The notes under the pieces are model-generated. The model did no database searches. It was not told where the DNA came from and was given only the letters and a program-made list of their open reading frames with translations. 64,000 nt of DNA. Source: Rallus limicola. Taxonomy: Eukaryota > Chordata > Aves > Gruiformes > Rallidae. The DNA lies in NCBI GenBank assembly GCA_022605955.1, contig JAKCOZ010000003.1, positions 63,079,439 through 63,143,438 of the forward strand. The letters run 5' to 3'. Below, one piece after another: positions 1-12,180 of this stretch. Position 1 is the stretch's first letter, and each line of letters opens with the position of its first letter. Both the position numbers and the translations under genes were made by a program.

Positions 1-2670
1 AGGATGTCATGGACATTTACAGTTGCAATCTGGCTATGTTTAAGATGTTGTTCCTTTTGATCATTGTAAAATAAGAATGGAAAAAAAAACTTGTCAGGTT
101 TGTATTTGGCAAGGGAGCCAGTGTGGTATGAGAAGACATGTTGGTATCATTCTAGAGCTGTTCCTTGTGCCTGTACTGAGCTTGAGCCAACATGCTGAAC
201 CTCTGATGGCTTTTTGGAAGAAGAGATGCATGACACATTTACTAGACCCAAGATCTGTAAGACATTGACACTAACAGACATGTTTAACCCTAAAACCCAG
301 TAGTAATCTTTGCTTAGAATGCTCGATTCAATCATCATGTGATACTATGATTATTAAAATCAGAGGACAGCATTTTCATGGCAAATGATGGGTCCTGTAA
401 GGCTGTTCCTATGTTTGTTTCAATGGTAATGCTTCCTAATCATTAGAGAAAGCTGATTCAAGGGCAGCAGCCTCATAAGAACAGGAAAGATAAAACATCT
501 GATTGTGTTTATTATGGAATTTGATGCATTACATGAAAGATTTTTCCCTGCAGCATATTCCCTAATATAAGGGGAGCAGTCAATGACCTGGAAGGTCACC
601 TCAGGGTCCTTAGGGGTATGTGTATTTGCCCAGTTTAGTGGTTATTAATTTTCATTGCTGTCAGTGTGAGAAGTTTGTAACTTCTGTTCCTTATTTCCTC
701 ACTTACAAACCAGGGATTTTTATCATGTCAGTTGAACATTATCATCTGTCAAGTTCAACTTTGTCAATGAACAGAATCAGTGGTAGATATTATGTCTTTT
801 GTAACTCTTCTGTGCATATGTAACTCTTCATAATAATTATACACAAGAGTGTAGTCTTAAATATCTTGCTGTAGTTAGACATCTCTTCAAAATGTCTTGC
901 TTGCAGGGCATACTGGAAACGCTGCTGAGTACCTGCTTTGCAACTCTTACCATGTCCCTCCTTTGCTATATTGTCACCCTTAGCAAATGATTGTTCCATG
1001 ATGTGGTCTGTGATCAGGAAAAGGGTTTTTGAAGTTGCTGCTCACCTACTTAAATCTCCTGTTATTGACACCTATCAGACTGTCTGGAAACTCCTATGGA
1101 GGAGAGAGTGCTTATGCACCAGTAGTCTTAGCTATAAAAAACATAAGGACTCTTGTACCAAGCAGGCGGTTGCGCGCACACTCAGACTGATCTCTGCAGC
1201 AGCAGCTCAGTCACAGCCCAAGTGCAGCCCATCTACTGTAAAGTCCTTTTGTTCTGTGTGAGCCAAGTTGAGTAGGGATGATGCATTGCTGTTCCATGCC
1301 TTTATCACAACTGAATTCTAATCTAATTTGGGGGATATTTGTTCAGTAGGTAGCTTGTACATGGCATCCAAATAGTCACCTTGTGAATGGAGCTAGCTCT
1401 GAGCCAAACAATAGCAATGCTGGATAAGGCACTGAGGCAGGCATTCACTTTGCTGAAGAGCATGTGATTCTCCTCCTGAAGGAGAGAGTGACGCAGGTTG
1501 ATCTGCTGGGGAAGTTTGGATTTAGTTCAAAAACTTTGTTTGTCCTAAACAGGCTTTTGCATCATTCCTTATGGCAGTTTCACTGGTGACAGCGAGGCAG
1601 GCTTTTCAGATACACAGACGCTGCTTTGAAGGATTGTTTTTATACCTATGACTTGACATTTACATGACTTTCTTTTGTGAAGGCTGACAGCACTGCTTGC
1701 TGGAACGACAGCTGCTCTGCTCTGTAAGAAAGACCAAACACACAATCACAGCATTTTGTCCTGCTAAATTTCTGCCAGTCTGTTTTCTGTGTCTGCTTCT
1801 CTATGACTGAAAACCTTTATGTTGGAATTTTCTTTGGATTCAGAAGAGAGAAAAGTGATCAGAGCTCATTTCGCTCTTTATTAGGAAAACTAAGATATGT
1901 GGGAAAGGTGTTAGTAGGGAGTTGAAATATAGCTAACTTAGAGCAGAATGAGGATAGGGCTTCAAAGGGAAGGCATTATTATAATTTTAGGTGGAATTTA
2001 GCTTAGTACTTGCTACAAATGGACCTCTAACTGTGTATATTAAGTGAAGTCCTGACTTCATCGAAGATAAAGGCAGTATTCTGATTGATTCGAGGAGGCC
2101 AGGGTTTCACCTATGGCTGTTATGATCTAATATGTCATAGCTAATTAAGAGCATCTGTGGCCTCAATTCTTGCTGGTGGAATTAAATGTCTGAGCACCAG
2201 TCACTGAGGGAATGGGTAAGGAACCCGTCTCTGAAAGAGTGGGCTGGAGGAGCTGTGATATGAGATAGTATACCCTGGTAAGGTTTGATATATGGAAGTA
2301 GCTGGTATGAGTCCTCCAAAGTGAGAGGAAAGTAAACCAAAGACAGTAGGTTCAAGAGAGACAGCTCAACAGAAAAAAAAAAACAACAGAGAATCCTGAT
2401 ACAGTCACAGACTTTACTGGATTTGAAGGTGATGAGCCTGAAGAGGACTGGGAAGAGATGAATGCTTGTCATCCCCCAGCAATATATCGTGTGCATAGAA
2501 ACATGCGTATTGTAGGAAATCACTTCCTACTTTCTGTGATGACAAGATTTTATAATATTTATATTTCAATACCAGAACTCTTGCTGGCTGCTAATGTGTT
2601 CCCCTACCTGCCTCTGCCCTTCAGCCATTTCCCTAGAAAAGTATATGAGATAGGGTCCCAAAAATCACTG
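1..2670. other. Probable upstream intron of KIAA1328, no gene seen
   Basis: AT-rich DNA with no convincing exon. The open frames are short, lack paired splice sites with compatible phase, and resemble no family I recognise. The first coding exon seen (10603) begins inside a codon, so at least one exon lies upstream. No segment here encodes the coiled coil expected before it, so I infer this is intronic, with earlier exons beyond the left edge. Confidence 0.5.
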
Positions 2671-3132
2671 GCCTGCTGGAGTAGGTCCAGAGGAGGGCCA
2701 CAGATGGCACTGGTGGGGCGGGGAGGGTGTGCCGCACCTTTCCCAGGAGGAAAGGCCGAGGGTGCTGATCAGCTTCAGCCTGCGCAAGAGAAGCTCCGCC
2801 AGACCTTCCCATGGTCTGGTCGTACTTCCAGGGGCTGAGAAGAAAGGTGGGGACAGGCTTGGTGCTGGGGCCTGTGGCCACGGGCTCAGGGGCTGAAACT
2901 CTACAGCAGGCAGACTCCGCACCCAGAGCAGGAAGGGCCTTTGGTCCTGCAGGCTGGTGAAACACTGGCACAGGTGGCCCGAGAGCCGGGAGATGCCCTG
3001 TCCCTGTCAACATTTGGGCTTGAACGTGATGGTGCTCTGAGCAACTGGGACTAGCTGAAGAGGTCCCCCCTCGCTGCATCAGGCGACCTTTAAGGGTCCG
3101 TCCCGATGCAAACCTCTCAATGCTTCTATGAA
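2671..3132 (+). mobile_element. CR1 LINE fragment, diverged 3' end
   Basis: The stretch begins with the typical CR1 words 'ggtccagaggagggccaca' and 'gaggaaaggc', then a 'gagaagctccgccagacctt' segment matching the end of CR1 ORF2. It ends in 'gcgacctttaagggtcc' followed by 'cttctatgaac', a worn form of the CR1 tail. It is 5' truncated and the reading frame is broken. The middle, at about 2850-3000, is GC-rich and drifts furthest from the usual CR1 sequence. Confidence 0.75.
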
Positions 3133-6100
3133 CTTGAAACTGTAAATGAACATGGTGTCTAGAAAGGAAAGCAGCTGTTTCTTATTAGCATGCACTGGAT
3201 CCTAGCAGTGTCATTAACATGCTGATGCATGTAACATAAGCCTCAAAATGCCAGGTTCCATAATTGGGCCATGAAATCTCACTCTAGGCTTGAATATGGC
3301 CTTCAAGGTCTGTATTAGAATAGGGTATTTTTCCTGCTTTTTAAAGGAGGAGGAAAATGTTAAGCTTCTCTGTTTCAGTACGATAGGCTTTAGATATTTA
3401 ACAGTGTGTTTTTAAGGCTGTTGATCTGCTGACATGAGCAGACTGGTTTTGTGGTGAGGAACAGAAGGCTGAGGGCATTCAGAGATGAGAGATTGACCTG
3501 AAGCTCACATCATACTTCTCCTTGCTGTCAAGACCTTTACCTCCCTTCCAGCTCTGCTCATCTGTCTTGTAGATTTGGGCACCCTACACATAGCAGGAGC
3601 AAGTGGACCAACCAATCTCCCACCTCTTTCCAGTGTGCTCCTCTTCTGGCTTGTACATCTTAATGTGCTTCTCCCCAGCTCAATTTTAAAGAAGGGGCAG
3701 GCTGTGTCCTGTTGGAAGAGGACTTCGGGTTGCAGATGGAGATATACTAAGGAGAAGCTGTAAGATTTACCTTTGTTGTCAGGCTTTTCCATATGATGGG
3801 CTCTAAAGAGACACACATGGTGTCTGCACTAATGCCAGGTGTCTCCTTTTTGAAGCGAGTTGAGTGTTTGGGAGTCAGTTCCAGATCTCTTCCACCTCTG
3901 CACATTTTCCTTATAGCATTGATTTTGTGAATTAGGGTATTTACACTGCCTTAGCTGACACATTGTTGGAAAAAAAATATTGAGAAATCTGAGGCACTTA
4001 GTAGTTCTGAAAGTAGGGGGTTACAAAAAAAATAACACAGTAGACTTGAGAGGACTGAAAAAGTTGTGGTTGTTTAGGAGACCGCTATTGTTGCCTCTTA
4101 GATCCATTTATTCAAAGTCTACAGGCCTTCTTTTATCCCAGTGACTATTTTTTTTTCCTTGTCAGACAACTAACTTCCCAAACAATTTCCAACTTTGGAA
4201 CCAATGGTTTTCAAAATGTTGTTTGATAATTTGATTTAAACTGATCTAAATACCAGGCTGAAAAGCAGATCCTGTGATAGAAGATGAGATCTTGTTTGTC
4301 CCAGAGCTTGTGATACTGCTGCTTTATACTGAGCTGACTCTGGAAGCTGATGTGGCTCAGAAATCTCCCAGCCACAGTGGTGGTGGGAGAAACAATTTTC
4401 AGTGTGTTTGTCAAACTGCATCTGAAATAGCAATACAGGTTCCAGCTACAAAAATGTATTGCTTGGGTTGTCTACTTATCACCAGTTTTGCATCATTAAG
4501 TGTTATGCATTCTTGGCCTGATATAATTGCAGCAGATTGCACACATGAACTGTTAATTATTTTATTTTTAAAACAGACATTTCAGAACAGGAAAATAACA
4601 TTCCAGCATATTTGCTTTTGGAGCTAACCTACCACGACAGTCTGTTAGCTTGATAATGATGAAACTCGCAAGCCTGGGGTACAGTAGGGTACCATTAAGG
4701 TGGCCATCTACTGAACCTGAATTGCCTCATGTTTTGGTTTTTTGACTTGTTATAATGTTGTCATGTTTCTGAAAAAACGTATGGAAAGATCACAGTTCAG
4801 TGAAAGGTAAGCATCGAAATTTGGGATCAATGACTGGTAACCCATCAGATGAGCAGTAGATAAGAAACAGGGAAGAGGTGAAACCTCATGGATGTACATA
4901 TACTGATAGTAAATGCTACTTCGTGGGAAGAGTCTTAGCTTTTTTTAATTGCTTAGTGATTCAATATATCTGTAGAACTCCATTTGTAGACCAAGGCTAC
5001 CATTATGTTGGATTGATTCATCAAGATGAGCAGCTAGAACAAGCTATATTCTATCGGAGTTTTCCTGCATTAATTTAAAAATGAATTTAGTTGGCTCTAA
5101 ATGGACATTTGTTTTATCATCTTGAAGAACTGACTTTCCTCTATTAAAGCAGAATAATGTATCTATATGGTGCCCTAACTTGAACAGTACATAAAGATTA
5201 GTAAATAAGACCCCATTAAAAATACTTATAATGTAAGTAACATGGGTCCCAATAGCCTTTCTAATGTCCATTAATGCTTATTCTGAGGATCAGAGCTCAT
5301 TTTACTGAGCCATTTAGTCAAACCGTGTGATTATTTAGAAAGTTAATTCATGCATACTAAAATCTAGCTTAAGTAATGCAGAGGGTAGGAGGTAAAACTC
5401 TATGGAGACGATAGTCCTTTTTGTTATTTAATGATCAGCCATAATTAACTTGCAAATTTGAAATAATTAGAACAAATTAAAGGTATTTAACTTTGCCTCC
5501 CTAAAGAAAAATTCAAATTGCACCAAATGCAGCTTTAAATTATTCAAGTCTCAGAGGTCTGTGCTGGGTTTTTTTACAATGCCTTTTCTATGATGAGAAT
5601 ACCAATCTGCTTTTTGTCAGAAAGCATCCTATCAAGTAATTGTTCTTTGTGTCTAATAAATGACAGCTATTCTTCTTTGTAAAAGTATTTCAGTCTCTGA
5701 AGACTACATCAGCATTTCCATGGCATTTTAATTCAATAAAACAAAAGGTTAATGTTTTTCTACTTTTTAAGGAATGCAAATACTAGCAGCATTCAATGGG
5801 TCCTGAATGACATTTAAAATTTGCCATTCACGCTCAGCGGGGATATCGCGATATGAGCTTCAGACAAAATGAAAAAAAACATTTCAAGGTGTGTTTTCCT
5901 TTGTTGGTCATGTACTTCGATGTTCATAAGGAGACAACAGTGCTAAGACTCGTTTCTTTTCTGGTGATGCTACTCTTGCTACTCCTGCCTTAGCATGCCG
6001 TTTAGCTGGGTTAATAAGGTCTTTATTTAGACAGTCCTCTCTGTTGTGTAGTTTCAGGGAATAGTATGAAAATTCATTGGGTATGGTGGTGCCCTGCAGG

Positions 6101-8028
6101 AAGTCCAACTAACCACACTGCTTTTGAGTGATACGATGGATTCCTGGGTTTGAAAACAGAGAAGGGCCTGTTTTGTCACCTGATCTCTCTAGCTGTACAT
6201 AACTCATCCCTTTGGACCATATGTTAGTTTTAAATTTTCCAGGTTGCAATAGTCACATCATTCATTTTACTAATTATTCCTCAGGTGAATGAGTAACTAT
6301 TCTGAAATAGATTTTTTTTTCCCTTATGTTTTCTTTGCTTAATTTTAGTACATTGTTAATGGATTATTTTTAAAAATTTTTTTAAATTCTGCATTATTCC
6401 TTTCCCTCCTTGGTCTGCATACCTCACAGATTAAGATTGTCATTTTAAGATTGGACTCTGTATCCTTACTTGAGCAAAACTTTATCGTGAGCCTTCTTCC
6501 ATTAAATACTAAAGACCCAGGCTCTAATTATTTGTTTAGTGAGCTATAAATGCAAATACATTTGCTTTTGGTATTTTCTCATAAATTAGCTCCTGTAACT
6601 CCTTCTTAGTGTCTGTTTCTGTTTGAATTGCCTCTGCCATAGCATTATTTAAACCAGAACTCTGTATTCTCTGGAGGTAACCACACCATGTAGAAAGTAT
6701 TGCAGTTAACCAGTGGAGTAATCGCCTCCTTGACTGTGGGCCAAAGGTCACTGTCTTCACAAAAGATCTGTAGGTTGTAATTAAATGTACTTTAAAAACT
6801 CAGGAAGCATGCAAATAATGACAACCTCACTGTTTTTAAATGCTGCTAATCATACAACTAAGGCAAATAGAGTATCAAGTCCTGTATTATCAGAGAAATC
6901 TGGTCGAGTATTACACCTTTAAGCCTCTTTAAAGAGTTATTGGGGTCCAAACCCACCTCTTGCTATACTCAAGGTTGCAGGAATCAGTAGGTTAATTAGT
7001 TCATATAATTCAGAAAAGATACTAATTTAGTCCACCATAAATTTTAATCACATTTTGCAATATTATTAGTGACCACACAGTTTGAAGCCCTAAAGTAAAC
7101 GGAGGTTATTCAGAGTTTTATCCAACACTTTAGACAGTTATTACAGGTCACAAGCCATTATATAATGTTCTGCATTAACAATACAAGAGTAATACTAATT
7201 GTCCAACAGGCGCAGCAGGCCCTATTAAACAATGGCTTCCATAGCACATTGATTTGAAACTCAATTTAGCTATCATTTTCTGATGGGAACATCAGATACC
7301 TGCTTTTTCCTCATATGTAGAGTATCGTCAGCAGTGTAAGCTTTTAGGAAAAAAATTCTGGTTAATCAACCTACATAAAGCTGTATGCCAAATTATATAG
7401 ACTTAGTGGCAGGCTTTGGGTTGCCCATGTAAAATTGGTGCTTCAGCAGGAAAAAGATTTGTTTAATCTTCTGTTAACTTAGTAAAGCTGTATGTCACTC
7501 CCAACATTGCAGGAACAGCAATGTAATCTTAGGATGAATGGTATTCCTTCATGTGGATATTCCAGAGATTATTTTTTATGTTTTAAATTGCTTTTTATAA
7601 TGATGATGGGGCTAATGATGTATACATGTAGGGAATCCTCATTTAAAGCAGCAGTTGTTTCCCAGAGAGCAGAATTTGAAAGCAATAAGTCATCTTTATT
7701 GAGAGAAAGATGGGTCTCCATAGCTTCCTGCCTGCCCAAAATGTTTTGTGATTTCCTGTGTCTGCAGAGACTGAATCCATGCTTGCTCCATATCACTACG
7801 TTTGCCTCCTTGCTCTATCTCTGCACTGTATATAATCTTGAGCTGAAGTTTGTCTTGAACTATAATGGTTTTGTTTTGGCTTTCTCTCTTTTTACTCAAG
7901 CTGTTGCATTTGCTGCACCAGATAACTCTCCCACCAGTATCCTAGCATTTTTTCTATCCTGCTTACAATTATCTCTGTTCATTCGTCTCACCTTTTTGTC
8001 TCATCTCTTTTCTTCTTGAATAAATGTA
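3133..8028. other. Intronic stretch, no gene seen
   Basis: AT-rich sequence with no repeat or exon I can support. A 175-residue open frame at 7492-8019 is hydrophobic and low in complexity, and it runs up against the next CR1 copy; I read it as chance. The only local feature is the CpG-containing palindrome at 5843-5854. Confidence 0.5.
5843..5854. repeat. 12-bp perfect palindrome with a TCGCGA core
   Basis: ATATCGCGATAT reads the same on both strands and keeps two CpGs in an otherwise CpG-poor, AT-rich stretch. Short TCGCGA sites can bind transcription factors in vertebrates, but nothing else here indicates a promoter. Confidence 0.4.
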
Positions 8029-8678
8029 TCATAGAATGATACAATCATCATAGAATGGTTTGGGTTGGAAGTGAGCTCAAAGATCATCTAGTTCCAACCC
8101 CCTTGCCATGGGCAGGGTCACCCTCACCAGACCAAGTTGCCCAAAGCCCCATGTAACTTGGCCTTAAATGCCTCCGGAATGGGGCTTCCACAGCCTCTCT
8201 GGGTGACCCTGTTCCAGTGCATCACCATGCTCATAGTAAAGAATTTCTTGCTAATGCCTAACCTAAACCTGCCCTCTTTCAGCTTAAAGCCATTGTTCCT
8301 TGTCCTGTCACTACACTCCCTGGTGAACAGTCCCTCTCCCACTATTCCTGTATGAGTTCTTGAAGTATTGGCACATCACAACTAGGTCATACCAGAGCCT
8401 TCTTTTCTCTAGACTGAACAAATCCAACTCTTGCAGCCTGTCTTCATAGGAGAGGTGCTCCAACCCCTTGATCATCTTTGTGGCCCTCTTCGGGACTTGC
8501 TGCAACAGCTGTATGTCTTTCTTGTACTGGGGAAACCTGAACTGGATGCAGTACTTCAGGTGGGGTCTTCATGAGAGCAGAGTAGAGTGACCTGCTGGCC
8601 ACGCTGTTCTTGATGCTGCCCAGGACATGGTTGGCCTTCTGAGTTGCTAGCGCATGTTCCTGACTCATGTTGAGCTTG
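8029..8678 (-). mobile_element. CR1 LINE, antisense, 3' portion
   Basis: Read on the + strand it opens with repeated 'atcatagaatg' units, then 'gggttggaag' and 'ttccaacccccttgccatgg', the reverse complement of the CR1 3' end. It continues through the last part of the reverse-transcriptase ORF; the minus frames at 8311-8505 read KRATKMIKGLEHLSYEDRLQ, a typical CR1 block. Frameshifts break the ORF. It ends where a second CR1 tail begins. Confidence 0.93.
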
Positions 8679-9410
8679 TCATAGAATCATAGACTGGTCT
8701 GGGTTGGAAGGGACCCCAAGGATCATAGAGCTCCAAGCCCCCTGCCACAAGCAGGAACACCAACCTCAGGCTGGATCTACACAAGGTTGCCCAGGGCCCC
8801 ATCCAACCTGGCCTTGAACACTCCCAGGGATGGGGCATCCACCACCTCTCTGGGCAGCCTGTTCCAGCCCCTTACCACTCTCTCTGTAAAAAACTTCCCC
8901 CTAATGTCTAATCTAAACCTTCCCTCCTTTAGTTTTAATCCATCCCCCTTGTCCTGCCATATTTACCCTTTTAAAAAGCTGATTCTCCTCCTGTTTCTCT
9001 GCTCCCTTCAGGGACTGGAAGGCTGCAGTGAGGTCCCCCCATAGCCTTCTCTTCTCTAGGCTGAACAAGCCCAGCTCCCTCAGCTTCTCTTCATAGAGGA
9101 GGTGCTCCAGCCCTCTAATCAGCCTCATGGCCTCCTCTGAACCCTCTCCAACAGTTCCACATCTTTCTTCTACTGGGGGCCCCAGCTCTGGACACAGGAC
9201 TGCAGCTGGGGCCTCATGAGGGCAGAGCAGAGAGGGACAATCCCCTCCCTGTCCCTGCTAGCTACCCCTCTCCTGATGGTGCCCAGGATACCACTGGCCT
9301 TCTGAGCTGCAAGAGCTCACTGCTGGCTCATGTTAAGTGCTTACCATGACACCCAGGTCGTTCTCAGCAGGGCTACTCCCAAGGAGCTCTTCTCCCAGTC
9401 TGTATATATA
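8679..9410 (-). mobile_element. CR1 LINE, antisense, second tandem copy
   Basis: A fresh CR1 tail ('tcatagaatcatagactgg') starts at 8679, directly after the preceding copy. It is followed by 'gggttggaagggacc' and a longer piece of ORF2 in reverse orientation, including the minus-strand block [20 protein letters not shown] near 9128. It is closer to the usual CR1 sequence than the copy before it, so probably a younger insertion. It belongs to the same subfamily as 33865-34180, with which it shares an 'aatcagctt-ttaaaa' segment. Confidence 0.93.
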
Positions 9411-9740
9411 GGCTGAGAGTGTTGGGCTTGTTCAGTTTGGAGAAGAGAAGGCTCCAGGGGGACCTTATAGCTGCCTTCCAATACCTGAAAGATGCCTATA
9501 AGAAAGCTGCAGAACTGTTCATGAGGGCAGGTAGCAGCAGGACAAGGGGTAATGGTTTTAAACTAGAAAAAGGGAGATTGAGGTTGGATATTAGGAAAAA
9601 AAAATCTTCAATATGAGTGTGATAGATCACTGAAAGAGGTTGCCCAGAGAGGTAGTGGAGGCCCTATCCCTGGAGACATTCAAGGTCAGGCTTGATGGGG
9701 CTCTGAGCGACCTGATCTAGTGAAGATGTCCTGCTTAGTG
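9411..9740 (+). mobile_element. CR1 LINE, sense, 5'- and 3'-truncated
   Basis: The plus frame at 9419-9616 reads [20 protein letters not shown], the end of CR1 ORF2. The 'gcccagagaggtagtggagg' segment follows. The copy stops near 'ctgatctagtgaagatgtcc', so the terminal 8-base repeat is missing. It abuts the antisense copy at 9410 and forms an inverted arrangement with it. Confidence 0.9.
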
Positions 9741-10602
9741 CTTAGTCCTCGCCTGCCCTGCCTGTCCTTCCTAAAGAGATTGTACTCTAGTCACAGGAGT
9801 CATCCCACCAATAAATCATAGTCCTGCACATGTCTCCAGCTCCTCTTGTTTGCTCCCCATGCTATGTGTCTTTGCATAGAGGCCTTTCAGCTGGGCCCCA
9901 AACGAGGCTGACTTACCAGCTGGAGTTCCTTTGAAATATTTTCCCAGTGGTTCCCTGTTGGTTCCCACTACCTCAGGAGCCCCTGGCTCACCACCCTAGG
10001 CTTCTAACATGCCTCAGTGTGTCCAGTATGTCCCAAAGCAACAGGCTGAGTTCCTTCTCCAGCAATCTCAACTTGTGCACATCCCTCCAACTTGGGCATG
10101 TCCCACAGCCTGCCACAGGCAAGGCTGATGTTATCCCCCTCCCCCTGTAAGCCTAGTTTAAAGCTCTGTCAATGAGCCCTGCAAGATCTTGGCAAAGACC
10201 CTTTTCTGCCTTTGCTTCCTTTCTGCAAACCACAACTCCAATTTTCTTTTCACATAATCTTCTGTGTTTCCCCTTTATCCTAGCAAAGTGAGAGTTTTTT
10301 TAAATTACTCTTCCAACTTTGGTCCACTGTGGTGGACAAAAATATCTTTGTTGGTATCTTCATCCCACTTGTCCTGTCTTAGCCACTAGGAAATCCAAGA
10401 CTTAATGCCTTAGGGAATGTGCCAAACACTGCAAGACTCCAAGTATAATTGTCAGGGTGCTGCCAGCTGCTGATAACCAAAGACTCCCGATAAAGCAGCT
10501 TGGCAATTCCACTTCTGGAGAGTGAAAGTGGGGGAGTGGGCTGGGTGCAGTGTTAAAAGGCTGAATGCATCATGTAATAGTGTGATCTTTCTTTCTTCCC
10601 AG
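9741..10602 (+). other. Intron end leading to the KIAA1328 exon at 10603
   Basis: No gene or repeat is seen apart from the splice acceptor. The last bases, 'tttctttcttcccag', form a strong pyrimidine tract and AG that set the start of the exon at 10603. Confidence 0.7.
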
Positions 10603-10787
10603 TGCAACAGTGTTGAAATGTGAAGATTATTTTCCAAGGACAACTCCAGTGAGCAAAACCTCCAGAACACAAGGCAGCAGCAGTGGGAGCAGTTCAGGGA
10701 AGAAGGTGATTGACTTTGGTGCACACGTGGAAGATGGGCAAAATCTTCTGATGCAAACCAAGAGGGAAGGCACCAAGTCAAGGAGAG
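10603..10787 (+). CDS. KIAA1328: KIAA1328 (hinderin), third-last coding exon
   Basis: This 185-nt internal exon is bounded by 'tttcttcccag' and the donor GTAAGG. The first base completes a codon begun upstream and the last base begins one finished in the next exon. In between are 61 codons starting ATVLKCEDYFPR. The product has a Ser/Gly-rich run (QGSSSGSSSGKK), a VIDFGAHVEDGQ block and a basic end (KREGTKSRRG). Human hinderin, as I recall it, has a similar segment just before its last two exons. Hinderin is a coiled-coil protein reported to bind the cohesin subunit SMC3; the coiled coil is not in this exon, which looks disordered. The frame could open at GTG or ATG inside the exon, but the splice phases argue that it is internal. 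The exon position is secure; the name depends on remembered similarity. Confidence 0.85.
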
Positions 10788-12107
10788 GTAAGGGGAAGCA
10801 TGCTGTATTGCAGGGCCATGAATGTGCTGATGGCATTTAGAAGTTCTATGTGTGTGTTGAAGAGCATATCAATAAAATGCAGAATTAGAGGGAGACGATT
10901 GCAAGCTGCTTAAAACAACCCAAGAGAAGGTAGCTACATTTAAAGTAATAAAAAGCGTAGAAAGCCTTGTAAATAACAAGTGATCTTCTTGGCTGGTGTT
11001 CCTGATGGAAAGGAAAAAATAGCCCTTTAATCTCAAAAAGCTACTTCAACAATTCTTTTTTCTTTCCCAGCAAGCAGAGAGTAAGTGCAGTGGGGCTTGC
11101 TCTTGAAATGTAATCTTCTTCACATTCTTTTCCTCCCCAAGTAATGGCTCCACCATCACAACCTGATATTTTGCCACACAGGGATGTCTGTACGGGTAGA
11201 ATCTATCCTGCTCTTAGCTTAGTACCTCCACTTAAGGAGCAGAGAAGAGAAAGGGTTGGGAACAAAAGCAGCTTGGATGTTTCACTGCCGAGCCTTGAAC
11301 ATAATACTCGGTTCAATTATGAGCTAGCTTTTTTTTTATTTTAACTTGTCAGCCAGTTTGCCGTATATGTCAGCATAAAAATAAAGAAAATGGCAAAATG
11401 AGAAGAAATGTGGTGCAGTTCTCAAAGGAACAAATAACTTGTGTTATTGGTTAAGACCGTACCAACATTAAAAAGCAGTCCCTGTGAAGAAACTTTCAAA
11501 AGGGTATCATCAGCCTGGACCCAAACAGTGGCTGAGGTTAATCTCTTCCAAGGCACAGCTACAAAAGTTGGAAGCCTGTAAAGGGCTTGTGTCCAAAAAA
11601 ATCAATTTCTAATTTGAAACAAAATCATTTTTGACTAACAGGGGTTCAGGACCCATTACTTTTGCTGTATAGTCTGCTGACATTTCACACTTTCTGTTGT
11701 GCACAATGAATCCTAATAGTCATTTTATAACATTGCTACACCAATCAATTTAAGCAAGAGAAAGCCGTTACAATTCTGCAAAGTTTCAGGGGCAATTTTC
11801 ACTGATGGTTTTCTTTTATGTTTTTTTCAGCTATCATTATTTTTTTCTTCTCTTTTCCTCTTCCTTCTTCCCCCTCCTTCTTCAATACTGTAGTGATGAA
11901 GTTGAGATTTTTTTTTTTTCACAGTTGGATGATGGGTTTTGTTCCTTGGATAGGGATTGTCCCCAAAAAGTAATTTATTTTCCATAGATTCTGGGGGGGG
12001 AGGGAGGAGGAATCCAACCTGGCCTCTCCTCCATTCATTCATTCATTTCATTTTTTAGTACTTAGGGGAAGTTAGAAGCTGCACCTGGCTATTGCACATC
12101 TCAACCG

Positions 12108-12180
12108 AGCTGCACCTATGCTGCTCGGGCGATCGCAGTCGTCGGCGTGATGCCTGAAGATGATCTTGGGCGAACGCTGG
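12108..12180. other. Isolated CpG-rich patch with a GCGATCGC palindrome
   Basis: About nine CpGs occur within roughly 75 bp ('gctcgggcgatcgcagtcg', 'tcggcgtgatg', 'gggcgaacgctgg') in an intron otherwise nearly free of CpG. I recognise no repeat family. It could be an unmethylated regulatory element or the remains of a recent GC-rich insertion. It has no usable open frame. Confidence 0.35.

Noticed and set aside
938..1261. 107-codon frame near the left edge, as a possible upstream exon
   Set aside because: Its product has no coiled-coil character, contains no hinderin-like block, and no splice donor leaves the phase needed at 10603.
7492..8019. 175-codon hydrophobic open frame
   Set aside because: The composition reflects T-rich DNA and there are no splice sites in compatible phase; it stops just before a CR1 tail.
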